Positions 60,803 to 64,000 of a DNA stretch of 64,000 nucleotides are shown here, piece after piece. The position numbers were made by a program, and so were the translations under genes. Source of the stretch: Billgrantia bachuensis (GTDB lineage: Bacteria > Pseudomonadota > Gammaproteobacteria > Pseudomonadales > Halomonadaceae); contig NZ_JAAQTO010000028.1 in the NCBI RefSeq assembly GCF_011742165.1, positions 124,001-188,000 on the forward strand, read 5' to 3'. The notes below the pieces were generated by a model. It was not told where the DNA came from, did not search any database, and was given only the letters and a program-made list of their open reading frames with translations. Position 1 is the stretch's first letter. The number at the start of each line of letters is the position of its first letter.

Positions 60803-63175
60803 GTGGAAGACTACATCCTGTGGTTCGATCAGCTCGGCATGGACGATGTGGAGCGGGTGGGTGGCAAGAACGCCTCTCTCGGCGAGATGATCTCCAACCT
60901 TTCGGGAGCTGGCGTCACCGTACCTGGCGGCTTTGCCACCACTGCCCATGCCTACCGCGAATTCCTCGCTCATGAGGGGCTCAACGAGCGTATCAATCAG
61001 GCGTTGAAGCGTCTCGACGTCGACGATGTCGCAGAACTCTCGCGAGTCGGCGCGGAGATCCGCCAATGGGTGATCGAGACGCCGCTGCCGCCGACCTTCG
61101 AGGAGCATCTGCGCACCGCCTACGACAAGCTTGCCAGCCAGCACCCGAACCTCAAGGCGGCGGTGCGCAGCTCGGCTACCGCCGAGGACTTGCCCGATGC
61201 CTCCTTCGCCGGACAGCAGGAAACCTTCCTCAATATCGAGGGCTTCGACAATATCAAGCGTGCCGTGCACGAGGTGTTCGCCTCGCTATTCAACGACCGC
61301 GCCATTTCCTACCGCGTGCACCGCGGCTACGCCCACGAGAACGTGGCGCTATCGGCGGGTATCCAGAAGATGGTGCGCTCGGAGACCGGAGCCTCTGGCG
61401 TGATGTTCACGCTGGATACGGAGTCGGGCTACCGCGATGCAGTGTTCGTCACCGCTTCCTGGGGCCTGGGCGAGACGGTGGTGCAGGGCTCGGTCAACCC
61501 CGATGAGTTCTACGTGCACAAGTCGACCCTGGCCGCTGGCCGGCCTGCGGTGCTGCGCCGCAACCTCGGCTCCAAGCTGATCAAGATGATCTACAGTGAC
61601 GATGCCAGTGCCGGCAAGTCGGTCTCCACGGTAGACGTGCCGCTCAAAGATCGTGCCCGCTTCTGCATCAGCGATGACCAGGTCATGGCGCTGGCTCGCC
61701 AGGCGGTCACTATCGAGCAGCACTACGGTCGGCCGATGGACATCGAATGGGCGCTGGACGGCGACGACGGTGAACTCTACATCGTGCAGGCGCGTCCGGA
61801 GACCGTGGTGTCCCAGCAGGAGGGTGGCAAGCTCGAGCGTTTCCACCTCAAGGAGAAGGGACGCACCTTGGTCACTGGCCGGGCTATCGGCCAGCGCATA
61901 GGCCGCGGGGCGGTGAAGATCGTGTTCACCCCGGAAGAGATGGACAAGGTCAACGCCGGCGATGTGCTGGTCACTGATATGACCGACCCCGACTGGGAGC
62001 CGATCATGAAGCGCGCCTCGGCGATCGTTACCAATCGCGGTGGCCGTACCTGCCATGCGGCGATCATCGCGCGCGAGCTGGGCATCCCCGCCGTGGTGGG
62101 CTGCGGCGACGCCACCGATATCCTCGAGGACGGCCGCGACGTCACGGTTTCCTGCGCCGAGGGCGACACCGGCCATGTCTACGAGGGTTTGCTGGATTAC
62201 GATCGCCGTGTTACCAGCGTCGACTCGATGCCCGAGATCCCGTTCAAGATCATGATGAATGTCGGCAACCCCGATCGCGCCTTCAGCTTCGCCAGCTTGC
62301 CTCACGCCGGCGTCGGCCTGGCGCGCCTGGAGTTCATCATCAACCGCATGATCGGCGTGCATCCCAAGGCACTGCTCGAATACGACACCCTGCCACTCGA
62401 CCTGCAGCAGACCATCAACCTGCGTACTGCCGGCTATGCCAGTCCCGTGGATTTCTACGTCGACAAGCTGGTCGAGGGCATTTCTACCCTGGCGGCGGCG
62501 TTCCACCCGCAGCGGGTGATCGTGCGGCTCTCCGATTTCAAGTCTAACGAATACGAGAACCTGATCGGCGGCAAGCTCTACGAACCGGGCGAGGAGAATC
62601 CCATGCTCGGCTTCCGTGGCGCCTCACGCTATGTCTCCGATGCCTTCCGTCCCTGCTTCGAGCTAGAGTGCCGGGCGCTCAAGCGCGTGCGTGACGTGAT
62701 GGGATTGGACAACATCGAGATCATGGTGCCGTTCGTGCGCACTACCGAAGAGGCGCGCGAGGTCGTCGAACTGATGGCAGCCAATGGGCTCAAGCGGGGT
62801 GACAACGGGCTCAAGGTAATCATGATGTGCGAATTGCCGGCCAATGCGCTGCTGGCCGAGGAATTCCTCGAGCATTTCGATGGCTTCTCTATCGGCTCCA
62901 ACGATCTGACCCAACTTACGTTGGGCCTGGATCGCGACTCGGGTATCGTGGCGCACCTGTTCGACGAGCGTAATCCTGCGGTGAAACGCCTGCTGGCCAT
63001 GGCCATCCAGGCCTGCAAGGCCAACGGCAAGTACGTCGGCATCTGTGGTCAGGGACCGTCCGACCACCCCGATCTTGCCAAATGGCTCATGGAGCAAGGC
63101 ATCGATTCCGTATCGCTCAATCCCGACGCGGTACTCGAGACCTGGTTCATGCTGGCGGGGGAAACACTCTCATAG
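60803..63175 (+). CDS. ppsA: Phosphoenolpyruvate synthase
   Basis: Makes PEP from pyruvate with ATP going to AMP and phosphate, for gluconeogenesis on acids and amino acids. 790 residues, three domains: N-terminal ATP grasp ([23 protein letters not shown] in parts), phospho-His domain with His418 in [13 protein letters not shown], and a C-terminal PEP/pyruvate barrel ending near [22 protein letters not shown] (in parts) with the catalytic Cys. Thr416, two residues before His418, is the expected PpsR target. It starts with GTG behind a GGGGG ribosome site. Confidence 0.97.
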   Translation: MEDYILWFDQLGMDDVERVGGKNASLGEMISNLSGAGVTVPGGFATTAHAYREFLAHEGLNERINQALKRLDVDDVAELSRVGAEIRQWVIETPLPPTFEEHLRTAYDKLASQHPNLKAAVRSSATAEDLPDASFAGQQETFLNIEGFDNIKRAVHEVFASLFNDRAISYRVHRGYAHENVALSAGIQKMVRSETGASGVMFTLDTESGYRDAVFVTASWGLGETVVQGSVNPDEFYVHKSTLAAGRPAVLRRNLGSKLIKMIYSDDASAGKSVSTVDVPLKDRARFCISDDQVMALARQAVTIEQHYGRPMDIEWALDGDDGELYIVQARPETVVSQQEGGKLERFHLKEKGRTLVTGRAIGQRIGRGAVKIVFTPEEMDKVNAGDVLVTDMTDPDWEPIMKRASAIVTNRGGRTCHAAIIARELGIPAVVGCGDATDILEDGRDVTVSCAEGDTGHVYEGLLDYDRRVTSVDSMPEIPFKIMMNVGNPDRAFSFASLPHAGVGLARLEFIINRMIGVHPKALLEYDTLPLDLQQTINLRTAGYASPVDFYVDKLVEGISTLAAAFHPQRVIVRLSDFKSNEYENLIGGKLYEPGEENPMLGFRGASRYVSDAFRPCFELECRALKRVRDVMGLDNIEIMVPFVRTTEEAREVVELMAANGLKRGDNGLKVIMMCELPANALLAEEFLEHFDGFSIGSNDLTQLTLGLDRDSGIVAHLFDERNPAVKRLLAMAIQACKANGKYVGICGQGPSDHPDLAKWLMEQGIDSVSLNPDAVLETWFMLAGETLS

Positions 63176-63201
63176 CTAATTCTGATTAGGTTTACAAACT
63201 T

Positions 63202-63234
63202 GCCCGATTGATGACTCTTAATCGGGCTTTTTTT
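63202..63234 (+). terminator. Rho-independent terminator of ppsA
   Basis: GCCCGATT (63202-63209) pairs with AATCGGGC (63220-63227) across a 10-base loop, followed by seven T. It starts 27 bases past the stop codon. Confidence 0.9.
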
Positions 63235-63281
63235 CGCCTATGCTGTACAACTCTTACATGGAGTTACCGAGAGGCCCACTC

Positions 63282-64000
63282 ATGGACATCCGATCAGTTT
63301 CTGTTCGTCGATACTGGTTAGTTACCGTTACCGCGGCTTGCGTGCTGAGCGCGCCGTTGATGGCGCCAGCCGAGGTGGCCTTTCAATACGAAGCTCCGGC
63401 CATCGAGCCGGAGGCCGCGTCCGGCTATAACGAAAAACCCGGCTGGGCCACCGAGCGCTTTGCCGTGGCGGCAGCCAATCCCCTGGCTACCGATGCCGGC
63501 TACCAGGTGCTGAAGGCCGGGGGCTCGGCTGTGGATGCCGCTATCGCCGTACAGATGGTACTGACCCTGGTGGAGCCCCAGTCGAGCGGCATCGGCGGCG
63601 GCGCTTTCCTGATGCACTACGATGGCAGTGAGGTGAAGGCCTACGATGGACGCGAGACGGCTCCTCGCGCAGCCAGCGAGTCGTTGTTCCTCAATGGTGG
63701 TGGCGAGCCTCTCGAGTTCATGGACGCGGCGGCCAGCGGTCTCTCGGTCGGCGTACCTGGCACCGTGCGCATGCTCGAGCTGGCCCATGAAAAACATGGC
63801 AAGCTGCCCTGGGCGGAGCTGTTCGCACCCGCTATCACCTTGGCCGAGGAGGGCTTCGAGGTCAGCCCACGGCTACATAGCAGTCTTGCCGCCGAGGAGA
63901 GGCTTCGCGACGACCCGCTTGCCAGCGAATTCTATTACACCAAGGAGGGTGAGCCGCTACCTCACGGACATCGTCTGCAAAACCCGGCGCTAGCCGAGAT
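63282..64000 (+). CDS. ggt: Gamma-glutamyltransferase, 3' end beyond the window
   Basis: N-terminal 239 codons of a periplasmic Ntn-hydrolase that cleaves glutathione and other gamma-glutamyl compounds. A signal peptide covers about residues 1-30 (basic start, VTVTAACVLSAPLM, cut near APA-E). GGT motifs follow: AVAAANPLATDAGYQVLKAGGSAVDAAIAVQ (in parts), VEPQSSGIGGGAFLMHYDG, YDGRETAPRAA with the gamma-glutamate-binding Arg, and SVGVPGTVRMLELAHEKHGKLPW (in parts). The autocatalytic Thr lies beyond the window end. The frame is open to the last base. Confidence 0.93.
   Translation, partial: MDIRSVSVRRYWLVTVTAACVLSAPLMAPAEVAFQYEAPAIEPEAASGYNEKPGWATERFAVAAANPLATDAGYQVLKAGGSAVDAAIAVQMVLTLVEPQSSGIGGGAFLMHYDGSEVKAYDGRETAPRAASESLFLNGGGEPLEFMDAAASGLSVGVPGTVRMLELAHEKHGKLPWAELFAPAITLAEEGFEVSPRLHSSLAAEERLRDDPLASEFYYTKEGEPLPHGHRLQNPALAE

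Noticed and set aside
1..64000. Mobile elements, prophage, CRISPR arrays or toxin-antitoxin pairs
   Set aside because: No transposase, integrase, phage structural gene, regularly spaced repeat or typical small toxin pair was found. The tandem tRNA-Val genes carry no attachment-site duplication or integrase nearby.

Overview
The window reads as a chromosomal segment of a GC-rich gammaproteobacterium, most likely a Halomonas-like member of the Halomonadaceae. This is inferred from protein similarity and gene order, not from a marker gene. Several blocks follow Pseudomonas order (perM-hda; lexA/psrA/nagZ/purine phosphoribosyltransferase; amaA-amaB-LysR; gcdH-CoA transferase; ppsR/ppsA). A phasin, an NhaC-type antiporter and several amino-acid catabolic units fit a halophilic, PHA-making heterotroph. 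I see no phage, insertion sequence, integron or CRISPR array. Genes are densely packed, and most intergenic gaps carry an operator or a terminator.

Layout. 1-3.9 kb: perM (cut by the window edge), hda, a lipoprotein, a phasin and a PAS-GGDEF diguanylate cyclase. 4.1-7 kb: an FNR-type regulator with all four Fe-S cysteines, an unknown helical protein and fumC; the last two are divergent and share two mirror-image FNR-like sites. 7-12.2 kb: an EEP-family protein, then the glycerol regulon glpD, glpR, glpK with GlpR half-sites. 12.3-12.5 kb: two tandem tRNA-Val(GAC). 12.5-16.5 kb: free-methionine-sulfoxide reductase, a thiamine-binding-type protein, and the methionine importer metNIQ behind a complete SAM-II riboswitch leader. 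16.5-22.5 kb: riboflavin synthase and a nucleobase-salvage block (NCS2 purine permease, apt, gpt, ung, upp, uraA). 22.6-26.8 kb: a PuuR-like regulator and a molybdenum-cofactor operon (mobA, mobB, a moaC-moaD fusion, moaE, moaA). 27-31.8 kb: an H-NS-like protein, RNase J, purU, a CbiM-like membrane protein, dinB. 31.9-35.7 kb: lexA, psrA, an L,D-transpeptidase, nagZ and a purine phosphoribosyltransferase.

35.9-58.9 kb is a catabolic region. A class III aminotransferase overlaps hglS (2-oxoadipate dioxygenase/decarboxylase). Next come mmsA and a beta-alanine aminotransferase with a divergent LysR gene, then an NhaC-family transporter, an Lrp regulator, amaA and amaB with a divergent LysR gene. 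These are followed by an acyl-CoA synthetase, liuR, a valine-degradation operon (acyl-CoA dehydrogenase, 3-hydroxyisobutyryl-CoA hydrolase, mmsB), a MATE pump, gcdH and a family III CoA transferase. Together they predict lysine degradation through pipecolate, 2-aminoadipate and 2-oxoadipate, glutaryl-CoA oxidation, and valine degradation to propionyl-CoA. The last stretch holds a DUF3750 protein, ppsR, ppsA and the start of a gamma-glutamyltransferase gene that runs off the window.

The strongest unusual signal is the SAM-II riboswitch ahead of metN. It has a matching sigma70-type promoter, a long hairpin inserted in the aptamer and a built-in intrinsic terminator. Other leads are the MoaC-MoaD fusion, the FNR-like regulator with a CRP-like residue in its recognition helix next to mirror-image FNR-like sites, the small H-NS-like protein with an AT-hook tail and repeat-built promoter, and a structured leader ahead of the NhaC-family gene.
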